Source: Collimonas fungivorans (lineage in GTDB: Bacteria > Pseudomonadota > Gammaproteobacteria > Burkholderiales > Burkholderiaceae_D). Taken from it: DNA of 34,005 bases. Below are positions 22,738-33,140 of the stretch, one piece after another. Below the pieces are notes generated by a model. That model worked only from the letters and a program-made list of their open reading frames with translations. It did no database searches and was not told the DNA's origin. The position numbers and the translations under genes were made by a program. Position 1 is the first letter of the stretch, and the number at the start of each line of letters is the position of its first letter. The stretch is taken from the NCBI RefSeq assembly GCF_028292705.1, contig NZ_JAQGLV010000162.1, forward strand, positions 1 through 34,005, in the 5' to 3' direction.

Positions 22738-23376
22738 TTACTTGCGTGCTGATACCGTATGTATCGGCAGGTCGTCCTTGTATTCCCAGCGTTTCCACGC
22801 TGCCAGCACGGCATTGGGATACTCGGGACGGCCGCGGCTGCCGTTGTAGCGGCCGAGCGCGAGGTACAGGTTGCCCTTTTCCATGTCGATATACATGCGC
22901 AGGATAGAACAGCCGTAACGCAGGTTGGTCTGCATGTTGAACAGCTTGCTGCGGTCGGCGTCGCCGATCACGCGGGTCCAGAACGGCATCACCTGCATGT
23001 AGCCGTGGGCGCTGACGCTGGACAGCGCGTACTTGCGGAACGCCGATTCGACCTGGATCAGGCCCAGCACCATGCCTGGATCAAGGCCGGCGCGTTTGGC
23101 TTCATACCAGGCGGTTTCCAGGAATTCGATGCGCACCTGCGCATCCGGCAGCTTCTTCTTCAGGCGTTCCGACATTTCGCCCAGCCAGTACAGGTACTGG
23201 ATGCGCTGGTCGATTTCAGAGAATTGGGCTTTGGGGGGACGGGCGTCATTGATGGCGCGTGACAAAGCCAGGCGTACCGAATCCGCCAGCTCTTCTTCTT
23301 TTTGATTTCCGGCCTGCGCCATGCTGCAGAGCAGCAACAACATGGGCAACAAGCCAAGCCAACGAGACCAGCGCAA
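22738..23376 (-). CDS. Lytic transglycosylase with SLT domain
   Basis: A secreted peptidoglycan-cleaving enzyme of the soluble lytic transglycosylase fold. It cuts the MurNAc-GlcNAc bond with formation of an anhydro ring. From the TTG at 23376 the protein has 212 residues with a textbook signal peptide ('MRWSRWLGLLPMLLLLCSMAQA'-type, split here after AQA). The frame is open to 23421, but that earlier TTG has no ribosome-binding site and would spoil the signal. The SLT core shows the catalytic Glu in 'LIQVESAFRKYALSSVSAHG', then 'GYMQVMPFW' and 'ALGRYNGSRGRPEYP'. GGGGAG six bases before 23376 is the likely Shine-Dalgarno and lies in a perfect hairpin. It follows proS on the same strand. Confidence 0.85.
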   Translation of the reverse strand: MRWSRWLGLLPMLLLLCSMAQAGNQKEEELADSVRLALSRAINDARPPKAQFSEIDQRIQYLYWLGEMSERLKKKLPDAQVRIEFLETAWYEAKRAGLDPGMVLGLIQVESAFRKYALSSVSAHGYMQVMPFWTRVIGDADRSKLFNMQTNLRYGCSILRMYIDMEKGNLYLALGRYNGSRGRPEYPNAVLAAWKRWEYKDDLPIHTVSARK

Positions 23377-23382
23377 TCGATA

Positions 23383-23412
23383 CTCCCCAAAATACACTTT
23401 TATTTTGGGGAG
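23383..23412 (-). promoter_or_regulatory. Hairpin sequestering the transglycosylase ribosome-binding site
   Basis: On the minus strand CTCCCCAAAATA (23412-23401) pairs perfectly with TATTTTGGGGAG (23394-23383) across a 6-base loop. Outer ATACTC/GAGTAT bases can extend it with a small bulge. The 3' arm contains GGGGAG, six bases before the TTG start at 23376. No T-run follows, so it is not a terminator for proS. It could gate translation. Confidence 0.6.
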
Positions 23413-23461
23413 AGTATACAAAGAAAACGGCGCAAAAAACCAATCCGCCGCAAATCTGTTG

Positions 23462-25204
23462 TTATTGGGAAACTAGGCGAGCCTTGATGAAGCCTGCCAC
23501 GTCCGCCAGCGGCACCGTAGTTGCCTCGGTATCGCGCCGTCCCTGGTACTCCAGCTGGCCATCCTTGAGGCCGCGGTCGCCGATCACCACGCGATGCGGC
23601 ACGCCGATCAGTTCCCAGTCGGCGAACATCGCGCCCGGGCGCTCGCCGCGGTCGTCCAGGATCACATCGACGCCGGCAGCCAGCAAGGTGTCGTACAGCT
23701 TGTCGGTCTCGGCCTTGACCGCTTCGCTGCGGTCATAGCCCATAGGGCACAGGACTACTTCGAACGGAGCGATGGAGGTTGGCCAGATGATGCCTTTGTC
23801 GTCGAAATTCTGTTCGATCGCGGCGCCCAGGATGCGTGTGATGCCAATTCCATAACATCCCATCTGCAGCATCTGCGGCTTGCCGTTCTCGTCCAGGAAA
23901 GTCGCTTTCATCGATTCCGAATAGGCCGTGCCCAGCTGGAACACGTGGCCGACTTCGATCCCGCGCAAGATCGCCAGGGCGCCCTTGCCGTCCGGGGAAG
24001 GGTCGCCTTCCACCACGTTGCGGATATCGAACACCATAGGCTCGGGCAAGTCGCGGCCCCAATTGACGCCGGTGTAGTGGAAATCCACTTCGTTGGCGCC
24101 GCTGACGAAGTCATGCATGTTGGCGACAGTGACGTCCGCTACAACGGTAACCGGCTTCTTGGTATTGACCGGGCCAAGGTAGCCTGGCGGCGTGCCGAAG
24201 TACTCGACAATCTCCGGTTCGGTAGCAAAACGATAACCAGCCAGGCCCGGAATCTTGTTGGCCTTGATTTCGTTGAGCTCATGGTCGCCGCGCAGCATCA
24301 GCAGCCAGACCACCTTGCTTGCCGGCTCTTTGTCGGTTGCTTCTTTTTCAACAGTCAGCACGATCGACTTGATGGTTTGCGTCAAAGGCAGCTGCAGCAG
24401 CTCGGCTACCGCTTCGCATTTGGCCTTGCCCGGGGTCGCCGTCTTGGTCAGCGCCTGGGTTGCCGCGCCGCGAGTCGGATACAAAGGCAGGGACTCGGCC
24501 GCTTCCATATTGGCGGCGTAATCCGAGTTCGGGCAATACACGATGGCGTCTTCGCCGGTAGCGGCGATGACGTGGAATTCATGCGAACCGGTGCCGCCGA
24601 TGGCGCCGTTATCGGCCGCCACCGCCCTGAATTGCAGGCCGAAGCGGTTGAAAATGCGGACGTAGGCGTCGTACATGATCTGGTAGGACTGTTTCAGGCC
24701 ATCCAGGTCGCGATCGAAGGAATAGGCGTCTTTCATCGTGAATTCGCGTCCGCGCATCAAGCCGAAGCGTGGCCGGCGCTCATCGCGGAACTTGGTCTGG
24801 ATATGGTAAAAATTCACCGGCAGCTTGCGGTAAGAGCGCAATTCGGTGCGGGCGATGTCAGTAATCACTTCTTCTGAAGTCGGCTGGATGATGAAGTCTC
24901 GGCCGTGACGGTCCTTGACGCGCATCAGTTCGGCGCCGTATTTCTGCCAGCGCCCGGTTTCCTGCCACAGTTCGGCCGGCTGCACGACCGGCATCAGCAA
25001 TTCCACCGCCCCGGAACGGTTCATCTCTTCGCGCACGATGCTCTCCACCTTGCGGATCACGCGCAAACCCATCGGCATATAGGAGTAAATGCCGGAACTG
25101 ATGCGCTTGATCATGCCGGCGCGCATCATCAGTTTGTGGCTGACGATTTCTGCGTCGGATGGAGCTTCTTTGAGCGTGGAGATAAAAAAACGGGAGGCGC
25201 GCAT
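23462..25204 (-). CDS. proS: Prolyl-tRNA synthetase (bacterial type)
   Basis: A 580-residue class II aminoacyl-tRNA synthetase that charges tRNA-Pro. Class II motif 1 lies around '[22 protein letters not shown]', motif 2 in '[25 protein letters not shown]' (shown by FRDE and [10 protein letters not shown]), and motif 3 in '[17 protein letters not shown]'. A large insertion of about 180 residues between motifs 2 and 3 is the editing domain of bacterial-type ProRS, which clears mischarged Ala. A C-terminal anticodon-binding domain ends the protein ('[20 protein letters not shown]'). Length is normal. The ATG at 25204 has no strong ribosome-binding site. It is divergent from rppH, an arrangement seen in other Burkholderiales. 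Confidence 0.97.
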   Translation of the reverse strand: MRASRFFISTLKEAPSDAEIVSHKLMMRAGMIKRISSGIYSYMPMGLRVIRKVESIVREEMNRSGAVELLMPVVQPAELWQETGRWQKYGAELMRVKDRHGRDFIIQPTSEEVITDIARTELRSYRKLPVNFYHIQTKFRDERRPRFGLMRGREFTMKDAYSFDRDLDGLKQSYQIMYDAYVRIFNRFGLQFRAVAADNGAIGGTGSHEFHVIAATGEDAIVYCPNSDYAANMEAAESLPLYPTRGAATQALTKTATPGKAKCEAVAELLQLPLTQTIKSIVLTVEKEATDKEPASKVVWLLMLRGDHELNEIKANKIPGLAGYRFATEPEIVEYFGTPPGYLGPVNTKKPVTVVADVTVANMHDFVSGANEVDFHYTGVNWGRDLPEPMVFDIRNVVEGDPSPDGKGALAILRGIEVGHVFQLGTAYSESMKATFLDENGKPQMLQMGCYGIGITRILGAAIEQNFDDKGIIWPTSIAPFEVVLCPMGYDRSEAVKAETDKLYDTLLAAGVDVILDDRGERPGAMFADWELIGVPHRVVIGDRGLKDGQLEYQGRRDTEATTVPLADVAGFIKARLVSQ

Positions 25205-25489
25205 AACGATGAATTCTTTTTAAAAAGAGAGGGTTATAATCAACTCAATTTTAAAGGATTAGCTGGCTGATGCGCCTACTCTTTGCACAATTGATTGATG
25301 TTCTGGCCATTGTTGTTACTGGCAAGGACAGATTGCGCGCCTGATCGGGCGAGGACAGAGCTTTACGCCTAACCATGGCGGCTGCATGAACCTGTCCCGC
25401 AATGTTGACGGCAAGCAAGGAATCTAGCAGAACATCTAGCAAAATGCGCAGTAGAGCCGCCTGGCCGCAGAAAGTTTTGAGGTAACAAC
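25205..25489. other. Divergent spacer between proS and rppH
   Basis: No gene is supported. An AT-rich stretch (about 25205-25260) holds TATAAT at 25235-25240 on the + strand, but no good -35 at the right distance, so only a tentative promoter can be placed. Near rppH the 8-bp sequence ATCTAGCA is directly repeated (25422-25429 and 25434-25441). GAGG precedes the rppH start. Confidence 0.4.
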
Positions 25490-26065
25490 ATGCTTGACCG
25501 TGAAGGCTTTCGCCCGAACGTCGGCATTATCTTGCTCAACACCCAGAACGAAGTCTGGTGGGGCAAGCGCGTGCGTGAACATTCGTGGCAATTTCCACAA
25601 GGCGGTATCAAATACGGTGAAACCCCGGAGCAGGCAATGTTTCGCGAACTCGAGGAAGAGATCGGGCTGAAGGCGGAACACGTCAAGATCATCGGCCGCA
25701 CCCGCGACTGGCTGCGCTATGAAGTGCCCGATCATTTCATCAAGCGCGACGTGCGCGGACATTATCGCGGCCAGAAACAGATCTGGTTCCTGCTGCGCAT
25801 GGTGGGACGCGACTGCGACGTCAACCTGCGCCTCACCGAACACCCCGAATTCGACGCCTGGCGCTGGCATGATTACTGGGTGCCGCTGGATGTCGTGATC
25901 GAATTCAAACGCGATGTCTACCAGCGCGCCTTGCAAGAATTATCACGTTTCCTGACGCGCCCGCTGCAAAACGCGCCGCATCACGCCCGTCACCTGCGCA
26001 CCGGCCACGGTCCGCGCGCAGCGACGCAATCCCCTCCGGCCTGTGCCGAACCCGAAAAGAAGTGA
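25490..26065 (+). CDS. rppH: RNA pyrophosphohydrolase (Nudix)
   Basis: A 191-residue Nudix hydrolase that removes 5' phosphates from primary transcripts and so opens them to RNase E decay. The Nudix box is exact: Gly38-x5-Glu44-x7-Arg52-Glu53-Leu-x-Glu56-Glu57-x-Gly59-Leu60 in '[20 protein letters not shown]'. The N-terminus '[17 protein letters not shown]' and the '[10 protein letters not shown]' strand are diagnostic for RppH. The C-terminal 30 residues are a His/Pro-rich variable tail. The ATG at 25490 has GAGG upstream. The stop overlaps the region of the next gene's start, so a secreted CNP1-like protein is probably co-transcribed. Confidence 0.95.
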   Translation: MLDREGFRPNVGIILLNTQNEVWWGKRVREHSWQFPQGGIKYGETPEQAMFRELEEEIGLKAEHVKIIGRTRDWLRYEVPDHFIKRDVRGHYRGQKQIWFLLRMVGRDCDVNLRLTEHPEFDAWRWHDYWVPLDVVIEFKRDVYQRALQELSRFLTRPLQNAPHHARHLRTGHGPRAATQSPPACAEPEKK

Positions 26066-26073
26066 GTACCTCT

Positions 26074-26685
26074 ATGGCTTTTGCCTTTCGCGCCTTGCGT
26101 TCCCCCTCCGCTACAAACAAGCTGCTGCAGCTGCTGGCTGCCAGCCTGCTGTTGCTGGGCGCCGCCGCCCATGTGCATGCCGCCGGCGATCCGTTCAATC
26201 CCGGCGCCGGCGCGAGTTCGAGTAATTCAGGCATGCCCGACGATGATGACGACGACGGCAAATCCTGGCAAGAAGCCAAGTCCGAAATCCCGCCGCAGCC
26301 GCAAGCGGCCAACCTGGTGTCGTTCTATGTCAGCCCGACCGCCACCATGAATTTTTTCGTCGATGTCAATTCGATATCGGCCGGCAGCGACGGCGTGGTG
26401 CGCTACACGCTGGTCAGCAAGAGCCAGGGCGGCGCTGAAAACGTCAGCTACGAAGGCATCCGCTGCCAGACCTATGAGAGCAAGTCATATGCATTTGGCC
26501 AGAAAGACGGCAGCTGGTCGCGCGCGCGCCTGAGCGGCTGGAAACAGATCAGCGAATCGTCGGGAAACCGCCAGCATGCGGCCCTGGCCAAAGACTTTCT
26601 TTGCCAGGATGGCATGATAGCCGGCAAGGTTGAGGACATTCGCAGCAGGCTGCGCAGCAACCGCCCGATCAAACCGGGCAGCTGA
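26074..26685 (+). CDS. CNP1-like family secreted protein
   Basis: About 203 residues. A signal peptide with hydrophobic core 'LLQLLAASLLLLGAAAHVHA' is followed by a Gly/Ser then Asp-rich stretch ('MPDDDDDDGKSW'), and a domain with 'FFVDVNSISAGSDGVVRYTLV', 'YEGIRCQTYESKSYAFG' and 'FLCQDGM', which fits the CNP1-like family (named after a cryptic neisserial protein). Two Cys may form a disulphide. The role is unknown. The ATG at 26074 is chosen. A GTG at 26062, overlapping the rppH stop, would only add four residues and cannot be excluded. It shares a transcript with rppH and ends at a bidirectional terminator facing proB. Confidence 0.78.
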   Translation: MAFAFRALRSPSATNKLLQLLAASLLLLGAAAHVHAAGDPFNPGAGASSSNSGMPDDDDDDGKSWQEAKSEIPPQPQAANLVSFYVSPTATMNFFVDVNSISAGSDGVVRYTLVSKSQGGAENVSYEGIRCQTYESKSYAFGQKDGSWSRARLSGWKQISESSGNRQHAALAKDFLCQDGMIAGKVEDIRSRLRSNRPIKPGS

Positions 26686-26703
26686 GCCACCCCGCCCGCA
26701 TGT

Positions 26704-26738
26704 AAAAACGGCTCCTGCAATTTGCGGAGCCGTTTTTT
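26704..26738. terminator. Bidirectional terminator between the CNP1-like gene and proB
   Basis: AAAAACGGCTCC (26704-26715) pairs with GGAGCCGTTTTT (26726-26737), with inner GCAA/TTGC pairing. T-runs on both strands serve both convergent genes. Confidence 0.92.
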
Positions 26739-26765
26739 ATTGTCCAGGACTGCCGGTCTTGCTGC

Positions 26766-27884
26766 CTAGAGCAAGACCATGTTGTCCCGGTGGATCAATT
26801 CCGATTCTTCGACAAAACCCAGGATAGACTGGATCTCCGCCGACGGATGGCGCATGATGCGGCGCGCTTCCGAACTGGTGTAATTGCTGATGCCGCGCGC
26901 GATGGCGTGGCCATCGACATCGGTGCAGGTAATGACGTCGCCGCGGCCGAATTCGCCGGATACGGCGGTTACACCGATCGGCAACAGGGATTTGCCTTCG
27001 TTGCGCAGCTTTTGCACCGCACCGGCATCCAGCACTACCTTGCCGGCGGTTTTCAGGTGATCGGCCATCCACTGCTTGCGCGCGGTGAGCTGCGCGGTCT
27101 GCGCATTCAATTGCGTGCCGATGGCTTCGCCGCTGGCGAGCCGGGTCAGCACCGCATCTTCGCGGCCCCAGGCAATCACCGTGTGGGCGCCCGATGTGGC
27201 GGCGCGCTTGGCGGCCAGGATCTTGGTGATCATGCCGCCGCGGCCGATGCTGGTGCCGGCGTCGCCCGCCATCACTTCCAGCGCCGGATCGCCTGCCTTG
27301 GCTTCATGCACGAACTCGGCATTCGGGTCCTTGCGCGGATCAGCCGTGTACAAACCCTTCTGGTCGGTCAGGATGATCAGGGCGTCGCCTTCGATCAGGT
27401 TGGCGACCAGCGCGCCCAGGGTGTCGTTGTCGCCGAACTTGATTTCATCGGTGACCACGGTGTCGTTCTCGTTGATGATCGCCACCACGCCGAAGCGCAA
27501 CAGGGTGAACAGGGTCGAACGGGCATTCAGGTAGCGTTCGCGGTCGGCCAGGTCGGCGTGCGTCAGCAATACCTGGGCGGTGCGTATATTGTGGGCGCGG
27601 AAGCTGGTTTCATAGATCTGCGCCAAGCCCATCTGGCCGACGGCGGCGCAGGCCTGCAGTTCGTCGATGCTGGTCGGCCGCTTGTCAAAGCCGAGCCGCT
27701 GCATGCCTTCGGCCACGGCGCCGGAACTGACCAGCACCACTTCCTTGCCCATCGCCCGTAATTCGGCGATCTGGGCCGCCCATTTGGCGATAGCGCTGGC
27801 GTCCAGGCCCTTGCCGTCATTGGTCACCAGAGAAGATCCGACTTTGATAATGATGCGCTTGGCTTTTTGAATGACGGAATTCAT
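26766..27884 (-). CDS. proB: Glutamate 5-kinase
   Basis: A 372-residue enzyme for the first step of proline synthesis, ATP-dependent phosphorylation of glutamate. The amino-acid-kinase domain (about 5-255) shows '[18 protein letters not shown]', '[17 protein letters not shown]', '[12 protein letters not shown]', '[19 protein letters not shown]' and '[15 protein letters not shown]'. A C-terminal PUA domain (about 275-360) is present as in E. coli ProB. The ATG at 27884 has no good Shine-Dalgarno. It follows obgE in the same direction, but a good terminator lies between them, so it may depend on read-through or its own promoter. The obgE-proB order is common in betaproteobacteria. Confidence 0.96.
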   Translation of the reverse strand: MNSVIQKAKRIIIKVGSSLVTNDGKGLDASAIAKWAAQIAELRAMGKEVVLVSSGAVAEGMQRLGFDKRPTSIDELQACAAVGQMGLAQIYETSFRAHNIRTAQVLLTHADLADRERYLNARSTLFTLLRFGVVAIINENDTVVTDEIKFGDNDTLGALVANLIEGDALIILTDQKGLYTADPRKDPNAEFVHEAKAGDPALEVMAGDAGTSIGRGGMITKILAAKRAATSGAHTVIAWGREDAVLTRLASGEAIGTQLNAQTAQLTARKQWMADHLKTAGKVVLDAGAVQKLRNEGKSLLPIGVTAVSGEFGRGDVITCTDVDGHAIARGISNYTSSEARRIMRHPSAEIQSILGFVEESELIHRDNMVLL

Positions 27885-27926
27885 ATTTTTATCTATCGTG
27901 CCTCGGCGACTGGCGAGGGTGGCGGG

Positions 27927-27975
27927 AAAAAAATAGACCGATGGCGAGAGAGATTGATTTCTCCGCAGCCATCGG
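27927..27975 (-). terminator. Terminator after obgE
   Basis: On the minus strand CCGATGGC (27975-27968) pairs with GCCATCGG (27945-27938). An inner GAGA/TCTC pairing is possible and a TATTTTTTT tract (to 27927) follows. It lies just past the obgE stop and before proB. Confidence 0.8.
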
Positions 27976-27989
27976 TGCCGGATACTGGC

Positions 27990-29296
<1,307 letters not shown>

Positions 29297-29298
<2 letters not shown>

Positions 29299-29326
29299 AA
29301 AGGCTCCACCAGCTGGCAGAGCCTTT
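29297..29326 (-). terminator. Terminator after rpmA
   Basis: On the minus strand AAAGGCTC (29326-29319) pairs with GAGCCTTT (29306-29299), with an inner CCAGCTGG palindrome, followed by TT. It closes the rplU-rpmA unit. Confidence 0.8.
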
Positions 29327-29372
29327 CGCAGCAAGGCTGACGCCTTGCCTGTGTCGACGGGCTTAAGGAAAC

Positions 29373-29630
29373 TTAAGCTGCTACGACAGTAACGTAGTTA
29401 CGCTGGGTAGCGCCCTTGGTTACGAATTGTACTTTGCCGGCGATCAGCGCGAACAGGGTGTGATCCTTGCCCATGCCGACATTTTCGCCCGGATGCGTCT
29501 TGGTGCCGCGTTGACGAATGATGATGCCGCCGGCGTTGATCGCCTGGCCACCGTAGACCTTGACGCCGAGTCGCTTTGACTCTGAGTCACGGCCGTTGCG
29601 CGTAGTGCCGCCGCCTTTTTTATGTGCCAT
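29373..29630 (-). CDS. rpmA: 50S ribosomal protein L27
   Basis: An 85-residue basic protein of the large ribosomal subunit whose N-terminus reaches the peptidyl-transferase centre. The signature '[22 protein letters not shown]' region, '[19 protein letters not shown]' and '[18 protein letters not shown]' are diagnostic. AGGAG precedes the ATG. It follows rplU by 51 bases and is followed by a terminator. Confidence 0.98.
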   Translation of the reverse strand: MAHKKGGGTTRNGRDSESKRLGVKVYGGQAINAGGIIIRQRGTKTHPGENVGMGKDHTLFALIAGKVQFVTKGATQRNYVTVVAA

Positions 29631-29681
29631 TTAAAACTCCTGGTATCTGGTTAAGTCAATCGACGCGATTAATTAACGTAA

Positions 29682-29993
29682 TTAAGCGTTAATCGAAACG
29701 ATTTGAATTTCGGTGTAATTTTGACGATGGCCTTGATGCTTCTGATAATGCTTACGACGACGCATTTTGAAGATCTTGACTTTATCGTGGCGACCTTGCG
29801 CCAATACCTTAACCGACACCGTAGCACCTTCGACCAGCGGTGCACCAAACTTAATGGTGTCACCAGCGCCAACTGCGAGCACTTGATCAATAGTGAGTTC
29901 GGTGCCAATGTCTGCAGGTATCTGTTCTATTTTAAGTTTTTCGCCGGCAACAATCTTATATTGTTTGCCACCGGTTTTTATGACCGCGTACAT
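29682..29993 (-). CDS. rplU: 50S ribosomal protein L21
   Basis: A 103-residue 23S rRNA-binding protein. The start is the ATG at 29993, with GAGG six bases upstream, giving the standard '[14 protein letters not shown]' N-terminus; the frame is open a little further upstream, but that adds residues not found in L21. The C-terminal '[20 protein letters not shown]' stretch is typical. It is the first gene of rplU-rpmA, with a strong promoter about 105 bases upstream. Confidence 0.98.
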   Translation of the reverse strand: MYAVIKTGGKQYKIVAGEKLKIEQIPADIGTELTIDQVLAVGAGDTIKFGAPLVEGATVSVKVLAQGRHDKVKIFKMRRRKHYQKHQGHRQNYTEIQIVSINA

Positions 29994-30104
29994 ATGAAAC
30001 CTCATCGAAATGATTGAAGACTATTAAAAAAATTTCTTTCCTAAAACACCATATTCAGCGACGGAAAAGCATGAAATCGCTGGGCGGAATCGGGAGAACC
30101 TGAG

Positions 30105-30133
30105 ATTGTACATGGACTTGGCGCTTTCGTCAA
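30105..30133 (-). promoter_or_regulatory. Predicted sigma-70 promoter of rplU-rpmA
   Basis: On the minus strand: -35 TTGACG (30133-30128), a 17-base spacer and -10 TACAAT (30110-30105); five of six matches in each. The leader before rplU would be about 105 nt. A T-rich run (TTTTTTTAAT) lies near its end. Confidence 0.7.
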
Positions 30134-30254
30134 AATCTCTTGACAAGTGCGGAATTCGCCACAGTTCCGTACTTCCGCCGGGCAACCCCGGCCAAATCTT
30201 GCCGTACAGCCACTCACCACCGCAGTCTCACCAGCAGCACAGCGGCCTTTTTCA

Positions 30255-30260
30255 TATAAT
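30255..30260 (+). promoter_or_regulatory. Probable -10 element of the grxD promoter
   Basis: A consensus TATAAT (30255-30260) lies 33 bases before the grxD ATG. A matching -35 is not evident, so the call is tentative. Confidence 0.45.
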
Positions 30261-30292
30261 GGCGGTATTCTGAAACTTTTTAAGGTATTGCC

Positions 30293-30604
30293 ATGAGCGA
30301 TGTACAAGCGTGGATCAAGGAAACCGTGACCAGCAACCCGGTGGTGCTGTTCATGAAAGGAACCGCGCAATTCCCCCAATGCGGATTTTCCGGCCGCGCC
30401 ATCCAGCTGTTAAAGGCTAACGGTGCTGAAAACATCGTCACCGTCAACGTCCTGGAAGACCCGACTGTGCGCCAGGGCATCAAGGACTACTCCAACTGGC
30501 CGACCATTCCGCAGCTCTACGTCAACGGCGAATTCGTCGGCGGCTCCGACATCATGAACGAGATGTCTGACTCCGGCGAACTGAAAACCTTGCTGACGGC
30601 CTGA
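30293..30604 (+). CDS. grxD: Monothiol glutaredoxin (Grx4 type)
   Basis: A 103-residue CGFS glutaredoxin. Such proteins hold a [2Fe-2S] cluster with glutathione and hand it to target proteins rather than act as general reductants. The active site '[10 protein letters not shown]' places Cys30. '[19 protein letters not shown]' carries the cis-Pro and glutathione-binding features. AAGG lies seven bases before the ATG. ubiX follows after 8 bases, so the two are co-transcribed. It is divergent from rplU. Confidence 0.96.
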   Translation: MSDVQAWIKETVTSNPVVLFMKGTAQFPQCGFSGRAIQLLKANGAENIVTVNVLEDPTVRQGIKDYSNWPTIPQLYVNGEFVGGSDIMNEMSDSGELKTLLTA

Positions 30605-30612
30605 GACCCCAC

Positions 30613-31224
30613 GTGGTCTCATCCAGCCGCCCAGCTGCAGACGCCGGCCAGCCGCGCCGCCTGATTGTCGGCATTACCGGCGCCACCGGCGTGATTTACG
30701 GCGTGCGGCTGCTGCAGCTGCTGCGCGACATCCCCGGCGTCGAAACCCACCTGATGATTTCCGACGCCGGCGTGCTGAACCTGCACCAGGAACTGGAGAT
30801 GCGGCGCAAGCAAGTCGAGGCCCTGGCGCATGTGGTGCACAATGTGCGCGATATCGGCGCGGCCATCGCCAGCGGCTCGTTCCAGTCGGATGGCATGATC
30901 GTCGCGCCCTGCTCGATGAAAACCCTGGCCGCGGTCGCCAACGGCCTGTCCGACAACCTGATCACGCGCGCCGCCGATGTTGTCCTCAAGGAGCGCCGGC
31001 GGCTGGTCCTGATGGTGCGCGAAACACCGTTCAACCTGGCGCACCTGCGCAACATGACCAGCGTCACCGAAATGGGCGGCGTCATCTTCCCGCCGCTGCC
31101 GGGGTTTTACCACCGGCCGCAAAGCATTGCGGAAATGGTCGACCACACCCTGGGACGGGTGCTCGATCTGTTCGCTATCCAGCATGCACTGACGCCACGC
31201 TGGAATGGCTTGAAAGCCGATTAA
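30613..31224 (+). CDS. ubiX: Flavin prenyltransferase UbiX
   Basis: A 203-residue enzyme that joins dimethylallyl phosphate to FMN to make prenylated FMN, the cofactor of the decarboxylase UbiD in ubiquinone synthesis. Visible motifs: 'LIVGITGATGVIYGVRLL' (flavin-binding N-terminus), 'IVAPCSMKTLAAVANG', 'RRRLVLMVRETPFN' and 'PPLPGFYHRPQSI'. The start is taken as the GTG at 30613, with a weak ribosome-binding site, 8 bases after grxD. The first 14 residues look non-conserved, so a slightly later start is possible but no better codon with a signal is seen. A terminator follows immediately. Confidence 0.94.
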   Translation: MVSSSRPAADAGQPRRLIVGITGATGVIYGVRLLQLLRDIPGVETHLMISDAGVLNLHQELEMRRKQVEALAHVVHNVRDIGAAIASGSFQSDGMIVAPCSMKTLAAVANGLSDNLITRAADVVLKERRRLVLMVRETPFNLAHLRNMTSVTEMGGVIFPPLPGFYHRPQSIAEMVDHTLGRVLDLFAIQHALTPRWNGLKAD

Positions 31225-31254
31225 AAAAAGCCGGACAACTGCTCCGGCTTTTTT
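31224..31254. terminator. Bidirectional terminator between ubiX and the M61 peptidase gene
   Basis: AAAAAAGCCGGA (31224-31235) pairs perfectly with TCCGGCTTTTTT (31243-31254) across a 7-base loop. T-runs on both strands serve both convergent genes. Confidence 0.93.
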
Positions 31255-31269
31255 CCAACCCCGCCCTGC

Positions 31270-33138
31270 TTAACGTCCGCTGCGCCCGGCCAGCCATGCG
31301 GTGCGCAGCGCCGGCACCAGCGCCGGTTTTGCTTCTGCCTTCAGGCCGATTTGCGGTGCGCTATCCGCCAGCAACCTGACACGGAAAGTCATCAATTCAT
31401 CACGCCGGAAAGCATGGACGACCACGCTGTCGCCAACCCGGTAACGCACCAGCAGCGCATCCAGGCTGTTAGGCACACGGATGCCGTCGACCGCCACCAG
31501 CACGTCGCCCGCCGACAGACCGGCGCGATGGGCAGCGCCCCCTTCATACACATTGGCCAACTTGCAATCGCCGCCGTTGCGCGCGGTGCGCACGCCAAGC
31601 GATGGCTTGCCCGGCTTGCGGCTATCGTTGAGCACGATGCCGGTCGGCGCCAGCAATTTTGCCAGCGGCAAATCGTCGGTTGCGCGCACATAACGATCGA
31701 AGAAACGTTTCAGCTTGAGGCCGGTGACTTCATCGAACAGGGCTTCGACCGCAGCTTCGCTGACGCCGCGCCCGCTGAGGGCATTGCCGGCATAAAAATC
31801 GCGGCCGTATCTTTGCCATAAGGCGCGCATCACATCGTCCAGCGACCTGCGCCCCTTGGTCTCGCTGCGGATTGTCAGGTCCAGCGCCAGCGCTACCAGC
31901 GAGCCCTTGGTGTAATAGCTGACAATCGCGTTCGGCGCGTTTTCATCCTGGCGATAATATTTGACCCAGGCGTCAAAGCTGGATTCGGCCACGCTCTGTT
32001 TGTGCCGGCCGCTGCCGAGCAGCACGCCGTTGATGGTCTTTTCAATCAGCTTGAAATAGGCAGGCTGGTCAATCAGGCCGCTGCGCAACAGCATCAGGTC
32101 GTCGTAGTAGCTGGTGAAGCCTTCGAACAGCCACAACAGCGGCGTGTAATTCTCGACCTGCAAGTCATAGGGCGCAAACGCCGCAGGCTTGATGCGCTTG
32201 ACGTTCCAGGTATGGAAATATTCATGGCTGCACAGGCCGAGGAAGGTGCGATAGCCGTCGCTCATGTCCGCCTGTCCCTTGACCGGCAAATCGGCGCGCG
32301 CGCAAATCAGTGCGGTGGAGGCGCGATGCTCAAGACCGCCATAACCGTCGCCCACCGCCAGCGTCAGGAATACGTAGCGCTGCATCGGAGCGCGCTTGGC
32401 AAACTTGCTGCCGGCCGGTTCGAAGAAGCTGATTTGGGTTTCGCAGATCTTTTTCAGGTCGGCGCTCAGGCGCGCCAGGTCCAGGTTCGGCACATTGCCG
32501 GTAATTGCAATTTCGTGCGGCACGCCGTGCGCCTTGAAAGTCGCCAGCTGGAAGCTGCCCATTTCGACCGGATGGTCGATCAGCTCGTCGTAGTTGGCGG
32601 CGACATAGCTGCCGAAAGAGCCGCGCTTGGCTTTCAGCGTCGGCAGCGCGGTGGCGATGCGCCACGCTTCATACGCTTCGCCTTGCGGACGCTGGATATC
32701 CACGACGTGCGGCGCATTTTCCTGGCCGACCACGCGCAGGAATACGCTGGTGCCGTTGAAAAAACCATGGGTCTGGTCCAGATGCGCAGTGCGCACCGAC
32801 AGGTCCCATGCGTACACCAGATAGTGCAAGGTCAGCGGCCCGTCGCATGGCGCCGCCTGCCAGGAGTGCTTGTCGAGTTTCTTGAGGGCGATCTTGCGGC
32901 CGTTCGACTCGGCGCGGATCTGTACGATATTGCGTGCGAATTCGCGGATCATGTAGCTGCCCGGGATCCAGGCCGGCAAGGCGACGATCTGCCCCACCGC
33001 GGCCGGCTCGGCAATGCTCAGGGTAACGGCAAACAGATGGGCAGCGGGATCGGCTGCGATGATGCTGTAGCTGAGGCCGCCGCGGGCCGATTTGGCGACG
33101 GCTGACTTGGCGCCTGATTTTGCAGTACTTTTTTTCAT
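31270..33138 (-). CDS. M61-family metallopeptidase with PDZ domain
   Basis: A 622-residue glycyl-aminopeptidase-like gluzincin. An N-terminal beta-sandwich (about 22-200) contains 'ALPAWIPGSYMIREFARNI'. The catalytic domain has the zinc site His305-Glu-x-x-His309 ('CSHEYFHTWNVKRIKP') and the third ligand Glu339 in 'LLWLFEGFTSYYDDL'; 'GYGGLEHRAS' is the substrate-binding turn. A PDZ domain lies at about 510-595. No signal peptide is visible; the first 20 residues are instead a Lys/Ala/Ser tail ('MKKSTAKSGAKSAVAKSARG'), so it is probably cytoplasmic. GAGGA precedes the ATG. It starts 2 bases after the DUF3429 gene, so the two are in one unit. The natural substrate is unknown. Confidence 0.9.
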   Translation of the reverse strand: MKKSTAKSGAKSAVAKSARGGLSYSIIAADPAAHLFAVTLSIAEPAAVGQIVALPAWIPGSYMIREFARNIVQIRAESNGRKIALKKLDKHSWQAAPCDGPLTLHYLVYAWDLSVRTAHLDQTHGFFNGTSVFLRVVGQENAPHVVDIQRPQGEAYEAWRIATALPTLKAKRGSFGSYVAANYDELIDHPVEMGSFQLATFKAHGVPHEIAITGNVPNLDLARLSADLKKICETQISFFEPAGSKFAKRAPMQRYVFLTLAVGDGYGGLEHRASTALICARADLPVKGQADMSDGYRTFLGLCSHEYFHTWNVKRIKPAAFAPYDLQVENYTPLLWLFEGFTSYYDDLMLLRSGLIDQPAYFKLIEKTINGVLLGSGRHKQSVAESSFDAWVKYYRQDENAPNAIVSYYTKGSLVALALDLTIRSETKGRRSLDDVMRALWQRYGRDFYAGNALSGRGVSEAAVEALFDEVTGLKLKRFFDRYVRATDDLPLAKLLAPTGIVLNDSRKPGKPSLGVRTARNGGDCKLANVYEGGAAHRAGLSAGDVLVAVDGIRVPNSLDALLVRYRVGDSVVVHAFRRDELMTFRVRLLADSAPQIGLKAEAKPALVPALRTAWLAGRSGR

Positions 33139-33140
33139 TT

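Noticed and set aside
23379-23419. The hairpin before the transglycosylase as a proS terminator
   Set aside because: No T-run follows on the minus strand, and it overlaps the next gene's ribosome-binding site, so a translational role is more likely.
23594-24877. A 427-codon + strand open frame opposite proS
   Set aside because: Shadow of proS; no start signal or recognisable domain.
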